Source: Tropicimonas sediminicola
Lineage (GTDB): Bacteria > Pseudomonadota > Alphaproteobacteria > Rhodobacterales > Rhodobacteraceae
NCBI RefSeq assembly: GCF_900188335.1
Contig: NZ_FZOY01000001.1
Coordinates: 806,001-870,000, forward strand
DNA length: 64,000 nucleotides
Reading direction: 5' to 3'
Below are positions 51,326 to 60,224 of this stretch, one piece after another. Below the pieces are notes generated by a model, which worked only from the letters and a program-made list of their open reading frames with translations, ran no database searches and was not told the DNA's origin. Numbering within the stretch: the stretch's first letter is position 1; every line of letters begins with the position of its first letter. Made by a program: the position numbers and the translations under genes.

Positions 51326-51895
51326 GTGGACGTTGGCGGCAGATTGAAGGAGGTGCGCGAGCAGCGCGGTCTTTCGCAGCGCGAACTGGCCGCCCGTGCC
51401 GGGCTGACCAACGGCGCGATTTCCTTGATGGAGCAGAACAAGTCCAGCCCGTCGGTGGCGTCGCTCAAGCGGTTGCTGGATGCCGTGCCGATGACGCTGT
51501 CGGAGTTCTTCCAGGAGGTCGAATCCTCGCCCACGCCGAAGCACTTCTACACGCGGGACGATTTCGTCGAGCTTTCGCCACAGGACGTCGGACTCGGGGC
51601 CGCGGCAGCGCGGGTGTCGTTGCGGCAACTTGGGGATGCATCGCGGCACGCGCTGCAACTTCTGCACGAAACCTACCCGCCCGGCTCGGACACCGGGCCG
51701 GAGTTCCTGACCCATGACGGCGAAGAGGCGGGAATCGTGGTCGAGGGGCTGATCGAGGTGACGGTCGGCGATGAAGTTCGTGTTCTAAACCCCGGTGATG
51801 GCTACCTTTTCGACAGCCGGTTGCCCCACCGGTTCCGAAATGCCTTCTCGGCGCCGTGCATCGTCATAAGCGCTTGCACGCCGCCGAGTTTCTGA
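51326..51895 (+). CDS. PuuR-like XRE regulator with cupin domain
   Basis: 189 residues from a GTG at 51326; GAGGTGG lies about 7 nt upstream and no ATG is available in frame. The N-terminal helix-turn-helix is complete (LKEVREQRGLSQRELAARAGLTNGAISLMEQNKSSPSVASLKRLLDA region). Residues about 110-185 are a small cupin barrel (HDGEEAGIVVEGLIEVTVG, DGYLFDSRLPHRFRN). This is the architecture of PuuR, the repressor of putrescine use in E. coli, whose ligand is putrescine. Divergence from gabT and position before a transporter operon support control of both. Ligand and sign of control are inferred. Confidence 0.88.
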   Translation: MDVGGRLKEVREQRGLSQRELAARAGLTNGAISLMEQNKSSPSVASLKRLLDAVPMTLSEFFQEVESSPTPKHFYTRDDFVELSPQDVGLGAAAARVSLRQLGDASRHALQLLHETYPPGSDTGPEFLTHDGEEAGIVVEGLIEVTVGDEVRVLNPGDGYLFDSRLPHRFRNAFSAPCIVISACTPPSF

Positions 51896-52057
51896 CGATT
51901 GGTCGCCCGTTCCGTGTGCGGAACGCGGCGTGAAGATGTCGCAGATGCGATACCTGTTGCCACACAAGATCAACCTGTTAGCGTTGGTTGGTGAACAGGA
52001 CTCGCGTTAAACATTGAGAGTCCGTCGCATGAGACGGTCACAATCAGGGAGAAAGAA

Positions 52058-53020
52058 ATGACCTCATTTCGCACCATTGCGGTCGCTGCTGGGATTGCGG
52101 TCGCCGCAACGGGCGCTGCGGCGCAGGAGCGTTTCATCACGATCGGCACCGGCGGACAGACCGGCGTGTACTTCGTGGTGGGGCAGTCGATCTGCCGCCT
52201 CGTGAACCGCGGCACCGCCGAGCACAATCTGAAGTGCACCGCGCCGTCCACCGGCGGTTCGATTGCCAACATCAACGCCATCTCGGCCGGCGACATGGAC
52301 ATGGGCGTGGCCCAGTCCGACTGGCAGTACCATGCCTACAACGGCAGCTCGGAATTCGAGGGCAAGCAGGTCGACAAGCTGCGGGCCGTGTTCTCGGTCC
52401 ATGGCGAGCCCTTCACCGTGGTTGCTCGTGCCGACAGCGGCGCGGCCACCTTCGACGACCTCTTCGGCAAGCGGGTCAACGTCGGCAACCCCGGCTCCGG
52501 CCAGCGCGCCACCATGGATGTCGTGCTGAACGCCATGGGCAAGTCTTCCTCTGACTTCGCCCTCGCCTCCGAGCTCAAGCCGGCCGAACAATCGGCGGCC
52601 CTCGGCGACAACAAGGTCGACGCGATCATCTACACCGTCGGCCACCCGAACGGCTCCATCCAGGAAGCCACCTCGACGGTGGATGCGGTGATCCTGCCGG
52701 TGACGGGCGAGGCGATCGACAAGCTGGTCGCCGACAACCCCTACTACGCCAAGGCCACCATTCCCGGCGGCATGTACAAGGGCACCGACAACGACGTGGA
52801 CACCTTCGGCGTCAAGGCGACCTTCGTGACCTCCGCCGATGTGCCGGATGACGTTGTCTATACCGTCGTGAAGGCCGTGTTCGACAACTTCGACCGGTTC
52901 AAGGGCCTCCATCCGGCCTTTGCGAACCTGCAGGAAGCCGACATGATCGCCGACGGCCTCAGCGCCCCGCTGCATCCGGGCGCTGAGCAATACTATCGCG
53001 AGCGCGGCTGGATCCAGTAA
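52058..53020 (+). CDS. TAXI-family TRAP transporter substrate-binding protein
   Basis: 320 residues with a signal peptide (cleavage at AAAQE, about residue 23) and AGGGAG 6 nt upstream. The TAXI hallmarks are at the start of the mature protein (FITIGTGGQTGVYFVVGQSICRLVN), followed by APSTGGSIANINAISAGDMDMGVAQSDW and GKRVNVGNPGSGQRATMDVVL. It captures a small organic anion or amino acid in the periplasm for the fused permease downstream. Glutamate-like substrates are common in the family. The downstream amidase and decarboxylase and the upstream GABA genes favour an amino-acid or amine-related substrate. Confidence 0.93.
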   Translation: MTSFRTIAVAAGIAVAATGAAAQERFITIGTGGQTGVYFVVGQSICRLVNRGTAEHNLKCTAPSTGGSIANINAISAGDMDMGVAQSDWQYHAYNGSSEFEGKQVDKLRAVFSVHGEPFTVVARADSGAATFDDLFGKRVNVGNPGSGQRATMDVVLNAMGKSSSDFALASELKPAEQSAALGDNKVDAIIYTVGHPNGSIQEATSTVDAVILPVTGEAIDKLVADNPYYAKATIPGGMYKGTDNDVDTFGVKATFVTSADVPDDVVYTVVKAVFDNFDRFKGLHPAFANLQEADMIADGLSAPLHPGAEQYYRERGWIQ

Positions 53021-53044
53021 CGCGCCGGAAGTAACGCGATCCGG

Positions 53045-53071
53045 GCGGCCCTGCCATACGGGCAGGGCCGC
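53045..53071 (+). terminator. Intercistronic stem-loop between TRAP binding protein and permease
   Basis: GCGGCCCTGCC and GGCAGGGCCGC make a perfect 11-bp stem with loop ATACG. Such hairpins keep binding-protein mRNA stable and lower expression of the permease. Confidence 0.6.
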
Positions 53072-53148
53072 TTCGGGCCGCACAACCCAACATCGGCCTG
53101 CATGAGGCGACCAATCGCGCCGGCGGCCGGGCGAACGGGGGCACGCCC

Positions 53149-55908
53149 ATGAGCGACGACAAGCAATTCGAGGCAGCGGCTGTCGAACAGGCAGCGGCGG
53201 GTCATGCCGGCCTCAGCCAGAGCGAACTCGACGAACTCGTCGCGTCCTCTGACACAGGTGGCAGATCGCCTTCCGCACCCATTGCGCGCCTGATCATGGT
53301 GACGGCGATCGTCTGGTCGCTGTTCCAGCTCTGGATCGCGAGCCCTATCCCCTTCATGATCGGCTTCGGCGTCTTCAACGACACCGAGGCGCGCTCCATC
53401 CACCTCGCCTTTGCCCTGTTCCTTGCCTATGCCGCCTATCCTGCGGCCCGCACGCCCGTGCAGCTTGCCCTCGCCGTGGGCGTTCCGGCGCTGTTGTCGG
53501 TGCTGTTCATGTACGGCGCCAAGGAAGGCACGTCTGTCTGGTGGGTGCCTCTGGTCGGACTGGGCGTGATCGCCGCGATCCTCCTCGGCTCGCCCAAGGA
53601 CCGGGTGCCGCCCTGGGAATGGGCGCTCGCCATCGCCGGCGCGGTCTCGTCGCTCTATCTCTACTTTGCCTATGATGCCATCGCTCAGCGGGTCGGTGCA
53701 CCGATCCTGCCCGACTTCGTGATCGCGGTGATCGGCCTTCTGATCCTTCTTGAGGCGACCCGCCGTGCCCTCGGGCCGGCGCTGATGATCGTCTCGACGG
53801 TCTTCCTCGTCTACACCTTCCTCGGCCCGCTGATGCCCAGCATCATCGCGCACAAGGGCAACAACCTCTCCGAGGTGGTGAACCATCAGTGGATCACCAC
53901 CGAAGGCGTTTTCGGCATCGCGCTCGGCGTGTCGACCTCCTTCGTCTTCCTCTTCGTGCTGTTCGGCTCGCTGCTCGACAAGGCCGGGGCCGGCAACTAC
54001 TTCATCCAGGTGGCCTTCTCGCTGATGGGCCACATGCGGGGCGGACCCGCCAAGGCGGCGGTCGTCTCCTCGGCGATGACCGGCCTGATCTCCGGCTCTT
54101 CCATCGCCAACGTGGTCACCACCGGCACCTTCACCATTCCGCTGATGAAGCGCGTTGGCTTCTCCGCCGAGAAGGCGGGCGCGGTCGAGGTGGCATCCTC
54201 GGTGAACGGTCAGATCATGCCCCCGGTCATGGGCGCTGCGGCGTTCCTGATGGTCGAATACGTGGGCATCCCCTATTTCGACGTGGTCAAGCACGCCTTC
54301 GTGCCCGCCGTGATCTCCTACATCGCGCTGGTCTACATCGTGCATCTCGAGGCGATGAAGGCCAACATGCAGGGGCTGCCGCGCGCCTACGAGCCCAAGC
54401 CGCTCGTCGCCTGGCTGATCTCGCTTGCCTTCACCATCGCGGCGATCTGCGCGCTGTCTTTCGCCGTCTACTTCACGATGGGCTGGATCCGGCCTGTCTT
54501 CGGGGCCGCGGCGGGATACGTGATCTTCGGCATGCTGTCCGTGGTCTATGTCGGGCTCCTCTACATCTCCTGTCGCGAGGAGCGGCTCAAGCTGGAGGAC
54601 CCGAACGCGCCGGTATCGAAACTGCCGCTGCCGGGGCCGACCATCCGCGCCGGTCTGCACTTCCTGCTGCCGGTGGTGGTGCTGGTCTGGGCCCTGATGG
54701 TGGACCGCCTGAGCCCGGGCCTCTCGGCCTTCTGGGCGGCCTCGTTCATGATCTTCATCCTGCTCACCCAGCGTCCGATCGAAGCGATCTTCCGCGGCGA
54801 GGGGAACCTCGGCGGCGCGCTTCGCAATGGTGTCCGCGAACTGATCGAGGGGCTGGAAGCCGGCGCACGCAACATGATCGGCATCGGCATCGCCACGGCG
54901 ACCGCCGGCATCATCGTGGGTGCGGTCAGCCAGACCGGTGTCGGTTCGGCGCTGGCGGACGTGGTCGAGGTGCTCTCGGGCGGCAACATCATGGCGATCC
55001 TGCTGCTCACCGCGATCCTCAGCCTGATCCTCGGCATGGGCCTGCCGACCACGGCGAACTACATCGTCGTCTCGGCGCTGCTGGCGCCGGTGATCGTGAC
55101 GCTCGGTCAGCAGAACGGGCTGATCGTGCCGCTGATCGCCGTGCACCTCTTCGTCTTCTACTTCGGCATCATGGCCGACGTGACGCCGCCGGTGGGCCTC
55201 GCCTCCTTTGCGGCTGCGGCGGTCTCGGGGGGCGATCCGATCCGAACCGGTGTCGTGGCGTTCTTCTACTCGCTGCGGACGGCGGCGCTGCCCTTCCTCT
55301 TCATCTTCAACACCGATCTCCTGCTGATCAATGTCGGGTGGGTGCAGGGCATTTTCGTCTTCATAACGGCGACGATAGCTATGCTGCTCTTCGCGGCAGC
55401 AACGCAGGGGTGGTTCCTGACCCGGAACCGGTTCTACGAAACCATCGCGTTGCTGCTGGTGGCCTTCACCTTCTTCCGTCCTGGCTTCTGGATGGACATG
55501 GTGGTGCCGCCCTTCGAGACGCTGCCGCCGGCGCAGCTCGAACAGGCGATGGAGGGCACCGAGGCGGGCAATGACCTGCGGCTCACCGTGAACGGGCTGA
55601 ACTCGGTCGGCGATCCGGTGACCTTCACCGCGCTCGTGCCGGTGCCGGAAGGGGAGACCGGCGCGGACAAGCTGCTGGCCTCGGGGATCGAGGCGGTCGA
55701 GCGGGACGGCAAGGTCATCATCGACAACGTCGCCTTCGACAGCCCCGCCCAGAAGGCCGGCCTCGACTGGGACCAGGAGATCGTGGAGGTCCTGGCGCCG
55801 AGCGCGCAGCCGTCCAAGTACCTGATGTACCTGCCGGCGCTCCTGCTTCTGGCCGGGATCATCATGCTTCAGCGGCGTCGTGCGACGCCGCTTCCGGCAA
55901 CCGCCTGA
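53149..55908 (+). CDS. TRAP transporter fused permease (4TM-12TM)
   Basis: 919 residues, GGGGG 8 nt upstream. After a polar N-terminus of about 45 residues there is a DctQ-like four-helix part and then the DctM part, with about 16 to 18 helices in all. The motifs MRGGPAKAAVVSSAMTGLISGS, VVTTGTFTIPLMKRVGF, NGQIMPPVMGAAAFLM, GMGLPTTANYIVVSALLAP and IMADVTPPVGLASFAAAA are diagnostic of TAXI-associated fused permeases. The last 170 residues are a DUF3394-type soluble extension with a PDZ-like segment (NVAFDSPAQKAGLDWDQEI) before a final helix. It works with the binding protein upstream, driven by an ion gradient. Confidence 0.93.
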   Translation: MSDDKQFEAAAVEQAAAGHAGLSQSELDELVASSDTGGRSPSAPIARLIMVTAIVWSLFQLWIASPIPFMIGFGVFNDTEARSIHLAFALFLAYAAYPAARTPVQLALAVGVPALLSVLFMYGAKEGTSVWWVPLVGLGVIAAILLGSPKDRVPPWEWALAIAGAVSSLYLYFAYDAIAQRVGAPILPDFVIAVIGLLILLEATRRALGPALMIVSTVFLVYTFLGPLMPSIIAHKGNNLSEVVNHQWITTEGVFGIALGVSTSFVFLFVLFGSLLDKAGAGNYFIQVAFSLMGHMRGGPAKAAVVSSAMTGLISGSSIANVVTTGTFTIPLMKRVGFSAEKAGAVEVASSVNGQIMPPVMGAAAFLMVEYVGIPYFDVVKHAFVPAVISYIALVYIVHLEAMKANMQGLPRAYEPKPLVAWLISLAFTIAAICALSFAVYFTMGWIRPVFGAAAGYVIFGMLSVVYVGLLYISCREERLKLEDPNAPVSKLPLPGPTIRAGLHFLLPVVVLVWALMVDRLSPGLSAFWAASFMIFILLTQRPIEAIFRGEGNLGGALRNGVRELIEGLEAGARNMIGIGIATATAGIIVGAVSQTGVGSALADVVEVLSGGNIMAILLLTAILSLILGMGLPTTANYIVVSALLAPVIVTLGQQNGLIVPLIAVHLFVFYFGIMADVTPPVGLASFAAAAVSGGDPIRTGVVAFFYSLRTAALPFLFIFNTDLLLINVGWVQGIFVFITATIAMLLFAAATQGWFLTRNRFYETIALLLVAFTFFRPGFWMDMVVPPFETLPPAQLEQAMEGTEAGNDLRLTVNGLNSVGDPVTFTALVPVPEGETGADKLLASGIEAVERDGKVIIDNVAFDSPAQKAGLDWDQEIVEVLAPSAQPSKYLMYLPALLLLAGIIMLQRRRATPLPATA

Positions 55909-55922
55909 CGGGAGGGAACGCG

Positions 55923-56348
55923 ATGTTTGCCAACGTACTTCTGCCGATCGACCTCAACCACCCGGCGTCCTGGACCAAGGCGCTGCCGATGGCGGTGAAA
56001 CTCTGCGGTTCGGAGGGCACGTTGCATGTGTTGGGCATCGTGCACGACCTGGGATCGGCGATGATCTCGTCCTTCCTGCCCGCGGATTTCGAGAAACGGG
56101 CGCTGCAGCAGATGAAGGAGCAACTCGACACCTTCTGTGACGAGAACGTTCCGGAGGGAACCAGCGTGGTCGTGCATGTCGAGCATGGCCATGTGCCGGA
56201 ACACCTGCTGCATGCGGCAAAGCAGGTGGGCGCCGATCTGATCGTGATGGCGTCCCACCCGCCGGACGACCTGCAGACGATGCTTGTCGGTTCCAACGCC
56301 GAGAAGGTCGTCCGCCATGCCTCCATCCCCGTGATGGTGGTGCGGTGA
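55923..56348 (+). CDS. Universal stress protein (UspA family)
   Basis: 141 residues, GGGAGG 7 nt upstream and 14 nt after the permease. It has the Usp fold: NVLLPIDLNHPASW at the first strand, HVLGIVHDLG, and the ATP-binding C-terminal VMASHPPDDLQTMLVGSNAEKVVRHASIPVMVV (G-2x-G-9x-G/S type). Usp genes often follow TAXI-TRAP permeases and modulate them in some halophiles. Here it is clearly co-transcribed, and transport control is inferred. Confidence 0.9.
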   Translation: MFANVLLPIDLNHPASWTKALPMAVKLCGSEGTLHVLGIVHDLGSAMISSFLPADFEKRALQQMKEQLDTFCDENVPEGTSVVVHVEHGHVPEHLLHAAKQVGADLIVMASHPPDDLQTMLVGSNAEKVVRHASIPVMVVR

Positions 56349-56436
56349 CAGCACGATCCACGACCTTTTGGCCCTCGGGCCGGATCAAGAGTTCTCTCGG
56401 GGAGGAGACGAACTTCCAACTGGAGAAATCACGAAT

Positions 56437-57405
56437 ATGACGCCTTTCGCCATTGCCGGGGTGCAGATGCATGTCGCGGCACTGCACTCCAACGTGGAGG
56501 CCATGCGCCACCGGATCGAGATCCTGATGGCGCGCTTTCCCTGGACGCAGATGGTTCTGTTTTCCGAGCTCGCGCCCTATGGCCCGCTCGACCGCTACGC
56601 GCAGCCCTTCCCCAACGAGGCGCTGGAGATCTTCCAGGAGGACGCCCGCCGCTACAAGATCTGGCTCATTCCAGGCTCGATGTTCGAGAAGCGCGAGGAC
56701 GGCCGGATCTACAACACGTCCGTCGTGATCAACCCCGAGGGGGAGATCGTGGCCAAGTATTCCAAGATGTTTCCGTTCCGGCCCTACGAGGCGGGGGTCG
56801 CGGCCGGCACCGAGTTCTGCGTGTTCGACGTGCCGGACGTCGGCCGGTTCGGCCTGTCGATCTGCTATGACATCTGGTTCCCGGAAACCACGCGGCAGCT
56901 CACCAGCCAGGGGGTCGAGGTGCTGCTGCACCCCGTCTTGACCGGCACCACCGACCGGGACGCCGAGATCGCAATCGCACGTGCGACCGCCGCGCAGTTC
57001 CAGTGCTATGTCTTCGACGTGAACGGCCTCGCGGCCGGCGGGGTCGGGCGCTCGCTCGTGGTAGACCCGGCGGCAACCGTGCTGCACCAGTCGGCCGGGC
57101 AGGAGGACATGTTCCCGATCGAGGTCGATCTCGACCAGGTCCGGCGCCAGCGCGAGACCGGCCTGAAGGGTCTTGGCCAGGTGCTCAAGAGCTTCCGGGA
57201 CCGCGATGCGGAGTTCACCGTCTATGACCGCGACAGCGGGGCCGATGCCTATCTCAAGACGCTGGGGCCGTTGGCGACGCCGGGGCAGGGGTCTGCAGCG
57301 GGGCTGAAGTCCACCGATCCGCGCACCGCATTGGGCTATCTGGAAAAGGCCGAAACGCCGCCGAAGAACTTTTCCGTCTTCCATGGCAAGACGGGATCGG
57401 ACTGA
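56437..57405 (+). CDS. Nitrilase-superfamily amidase/carbamoylase
   Basis: 322 residues from the ATG at 56437 with GGAG upstream. The Glu-Lys-Cys triad is complete: E44 (LFSELAPYG), K110 (KYSKMFPFRPYE) and C143 (LSICYDIWFPE). The enzymes hydrolyse non-peptide C-N bonds such as amides, N-carbamoyl groups or nitriles. The sequence is closest in feel to aliphatic-amidase and N-carbamoyl-hydrolase branches; the substrate is unresolved. Position between the TRAP transporter and a basic-amino-acid-type decarboxylase suggests processing of the imported compound or release of ammonia from an amide intermediate. The C-terminal 50 residues are an extra tail. Confidence 0.88.
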   Translation: MTPFAIAGVQMHVAALHSNVEAMRHRIEILMARFPWTQMVLFSELAPYGPLDRYAQPFPNEALEIFQEDARRYKIWLIPGSMFEKREDGRIYNTSVVINPEGEIVAKYSKMFPFRPYEAGVAAGTEFCVFDVPDVGRFGLSICYDIWFPETTRQLTSQGVEVLLHPVLTGTTDRDAEIAIARATAAQFQCYVFDVNGLAAGGVGRSLVVDPAATVLHQSAGQEDMFPIEVDLDQVRRQRETGLKGLGQVLKSFRDRDAEFTVYDRDSGADAYLKTLGPLATPGQGSAAGLKSTDPRTALGYLEKAETPPKNFSVFHGKTGSD

Positions 57406-57456
57406 CCGCGAACGGGTTCCGTCACGTGGCGCCATGACAACCAGGGAGGGGTTACC

Positions 57457-60219
57457 ATGAACGCGCAGACCGGGGAGCAGAAGCTCCCCACCATTCGGGA
57501 CTATTTCAGCGCCACTCAGCTGCGGGCCGACAGATGGAGCGCGCTGCGCGAAGCCTGCGAAGGGATGGAACGCCACGGGGTGAGCAGCAGGCAGGGCAAG
57601 AAGCTGCGCGCTGCCGCGTTGGATCTGATGGAAGCGCTGGCCCCGATCGAAACCTACTGGGCGTTTCCTGGCGCCGCGGTCTTCGAGAACCTGCGGCGTC
57701 TTCTGGCGCAGGAGAACATCGAGGATCTCTCGGTGTCGGTCCGCCGGATCGCCCGGGCCCTGACATCGGGCGCCTACCGGCGGCGTACCGTTCCGCTGAA
57801 TTCCTCCGAGATCGACAACGAGGACTACGAGGACGAGGCCGCGCTGTCGCCCGAAGCCCGCGCCCTCGGCAGGCCCTACTTCGAGGTTCTGATCGTCGAC
57901 GATGTTGCCGAGCAGCATGAACGCTTCCTGCGCTCCAGCCTGCAACGCATGCGGCGCAGCGAGGATCCGTTCATCTACGAGCCGGTGGTCGTTCCCTCTC
58001 TGGAGGACGCTCTGCTGGGGATCCTGTTCAACCACAATGTCCAGGCGGTGGTCATCCGCCCCGGCATCAGTCTGAAGTCCAAGAACAAGCTGCCCATCCT
58101 CGACGAATACGTGTCGCACCTGGGGCAGGACGAGGAAGTGGATTCGTTGGCGCCGAGCGAATTCGGGCCGGAAGCCTGCCGGCTGATCGCCAAGATCCGC
58201 CCCGAGCTCGACGCCTATCTGGTCACCGACCGTTCGGTTGAGGACATCGCCGGGCTGGATCTGGGCCGCTGCCGCAGGGTGTTCTACAATCAGGAGGACT
58301 TCCTGGAGCTTCATCTGAACATCCTTCGGGGCGTGACCGCGCGGTACAAGACACCGTTCTTCACCGCCCTAAAGGAATACTCCAAGCAGCCGACCGGCGT
58401 GTTCCATGCGATGCCGATCAGCCGCGGCAAGTCGATCACCCGGTCGCATTGGATCCAGGACATGGGCGCCTTCTATGGCCCCAACATCTTCCTGGCCGAG
58501 ACATCCGCAACGTCGGGCGGGCTCGACAGCCTGCTGGAGCCCCGAGGGCCGATCAAGGAAGCGCAGGACATGGCGGCCCGGGCCTTCGGCTCCAAGCAGA
58601 CCTTCTTTGCGACCAATGGCACCTCTACCTGCAACAAGATCGTGGTGCAGGCGCTGGTCAAGCCGGGCGACATCGTGCTGATCGACCGCGACTGCCACAA
58701 GTCGCATCACTACGGCATGGTGCTGGCAGGGGCCCGCGTGGTCTACATGGACAGTTATCCGCTCCATGAGTACTCGATGTATGGCGCGGTGCCGATCCGC
58801 GAGATCAAGCACCAGCTGTTGCAGCTCAAGGCGGAGGGCAAGCTCGACCGGGTGCGCATGGTTCTTCTGACCAACTGCACCTTCGACGGGCTGGTCTACA
58901 ACGTCCAGCGCGTGATGGAGGAATGCCTCGCCATCAAGAAGGACCTGATCTTCCTGTGGGACGAGGCCTGGTTCGCATTTGCGCGCTTCGGACCGAGCTA
59001 TCGTCTGCGGACGGCCATGCGAGTGGCCAACACGCTGCGGAGGACTCTCAAGACCGAGGAAACCGCGGCGGCCTGGGATGCCCAGCAGAAGCAGCTCAAG
59101 GACGCCGACGACGAAACCATCCTGAACACGCGGCTCGTGCCACCGCCGGACGCGCGCGTCCGGGTCTATGCCACGCAGTCGACGCACAAGACCCTGACAT
59201 CCCTGCGTCAGGGCTCGATGATCCATGTCAACGATCAGGACTTCAAGGGAGAGGTCGAGGAGGGCTTTCACGAGGCCTACATGACCCATACTTCGACCTC
59301 GCCGAACTATCAGATCATCGCTTCGCTCGATGTCGGGCGCCGGCAGGTGGAACTCGAGGGCTACGAATTCGTCCAGCGGCAGGTCGAGAGCGCGATGGCG
59401 ATCCGCCGCGCGGTGACCACCCATCCGCTGCTGAAGAAGTACTTCAAGCTGCTGACGCCAAGCGACATGATCCCGGAAGAGTACCGGGAAAGCGGAATCG
59501 AGAGCTACTACGACCCCGAACAGGGCTGGCTGGATACCTGGGAAATCTGGTCCACGGATGAGTTCGTGCTCGATCCGACACGCGTCACGCTCGCCGTGGG
59601 CGGGACAGGCTGGGACGGCGACACGTTCAAGACCAAGATCCTGATGGACAAGTACGGGATCCAGATCAACAAGACCTCGCGTAATACGGTCCTGTTCATG
59701 ACCAACATCGGAACGACCCGTTCGTCGGTCGCCTACCTGATCGAAGTTCTGGTCGAGATCGCGAACGAGCTCGACGACCTGCTCGACGATGCCTCAAGGA
59801 TGGAGCGCAGGTCGTTCGACAACCGGGTTGCGGCGCTGGTCGAACATGTGCCGCCACTGCCGGACTTCAGCCGCTTTCACGATGCGTTCCGGGATGCCGG
59901 CGAGACGCCAGAAGGCGACATCCGCTCGGCGTTCTTCCTCTCCTACACCGAGGAGAACTGCGACTACCTGCCGCTCGACGACCGGCTGATGGAGCGGCTC
60001 AACGCAGGCGAGGAGCTGGTCTCGGCCAGCTTCGTGATCCCCTATCCGCCCGGCTTCCCGATCCTGGTGCCGGGGCAGGTGATCAGCCCCGAGATCCTAG
60101 CCTTCATGCGGGCGCTCGACGTCTCGGAGATCCACGGGTTCCGGGCCGACCTCGGCCTTCGCGTATTCACCAAGGACGCGCTCGCGTCCCTCAAGTCCAG
60201 AGACTCGGAAGGGAGCTAG
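57457..60219 (+). CDS. Large Orn/Lys/Arg-type PLP decarboxylase
   Basis: 920 residues, longer than the roughly 715-755 of E. coli lysine, ornithine and arginine decarboxylases. GGGAGG precedes the ATG. Residues about 1-130 are an unassigned helical extension. About 140-290 is the receiver-like wing domain (VLIVDDVAEQHERFL). The PLP domain follows: TSATSGGLDSLL, FFATNGTSTCNKIVV, DRDCHKSHHYGMVLAG, LTNCTFDGLVYN, WDEAWFAFARFGP, and the PLP lysine K578 in YATQSTHKTLTSLRQGSM. The C-terminal domain runs to the end. It removes CO2 from an amino acid to give an amine. All PLP contacts look intact. An ATP-grasp gene follows 5 nt later, so they act together. The exact substrate is unknown. Confidence 0.88.
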   Translation: MNAQTGEQKLPTIRDYFSATQLRADRWSALREACEGMERHGVSSRQGKKLRAAALDLMEALAPIETYWAFPGAAVFENLRRLLAQENIEDLSVSVRRIARALTSGAYRRRTVPLNSSEIDNEDYEDEAALSPEARALGRPYFEVLIVDDVAEQHERFLRSSLQRMRRSEDPFIYEPVVVPSLEDALLGILFNHNVQAVVIRPGISLKSKNKLPILDEYVSHLGQDEEVDSLAPSEFGPEACRLIAKIRPELDAYLVTDRSVEDIAGLDLGRCRRVFYNQEDFLELHLNILRGVTARYKTPFFTALKEYSKQPTGVFHAMPISRGKSITRSHWIQDMGAFYGPNIFLAETSATSGGLDSLLEPRGPIKEAQDMAARAFGSKQTFFATNGTSTCNKIVVQALVKPGDIVLIDRDCHKSHHYGMVLAGARVVYMDSYPLHEYSMYGAVPIREIKHQLLQLKAEGKLDRVRMVLLTNCTFDGLVYNVQRVMEECLAIKKDLIFLWDEAWFAFARFGPSYRLRTAMRVANTLRRTLKTEETAAAWDAQQKQLKDADDETILNTRLVPPPDARVRVYATQSTHKTLTSLRQGSMIHVNDQDFKGEVEEGFHEAYMTHTSTSPNYQIIASLDVGRRQVELEGYEFVQRQVESAMAIRRAVTTHPLLKKYFKLLTPSDMIPEEYRESGIESYYDPEQGWLDTWEIWSTDEFVLDPTRVTLAVGGTGWDGDTFKTKILMDKYGIQINKTSRNTVLFMTNIGTTRSSVAYLIEVLVEIANELDDLLDDASRMERRSFDNRVAALVEHVPPLPDFSRFHDAFRDAGETPEGDIRSAFFLSYTEENCDYLPLDDRLMERLNAGEELVSASFVIPYPPGFPILVPGQVISPEILAFMRALDVSEIHGFRADLGLRVFTKDALASLKSRDSEGS

Positions 60220-60224
60220 ACCAG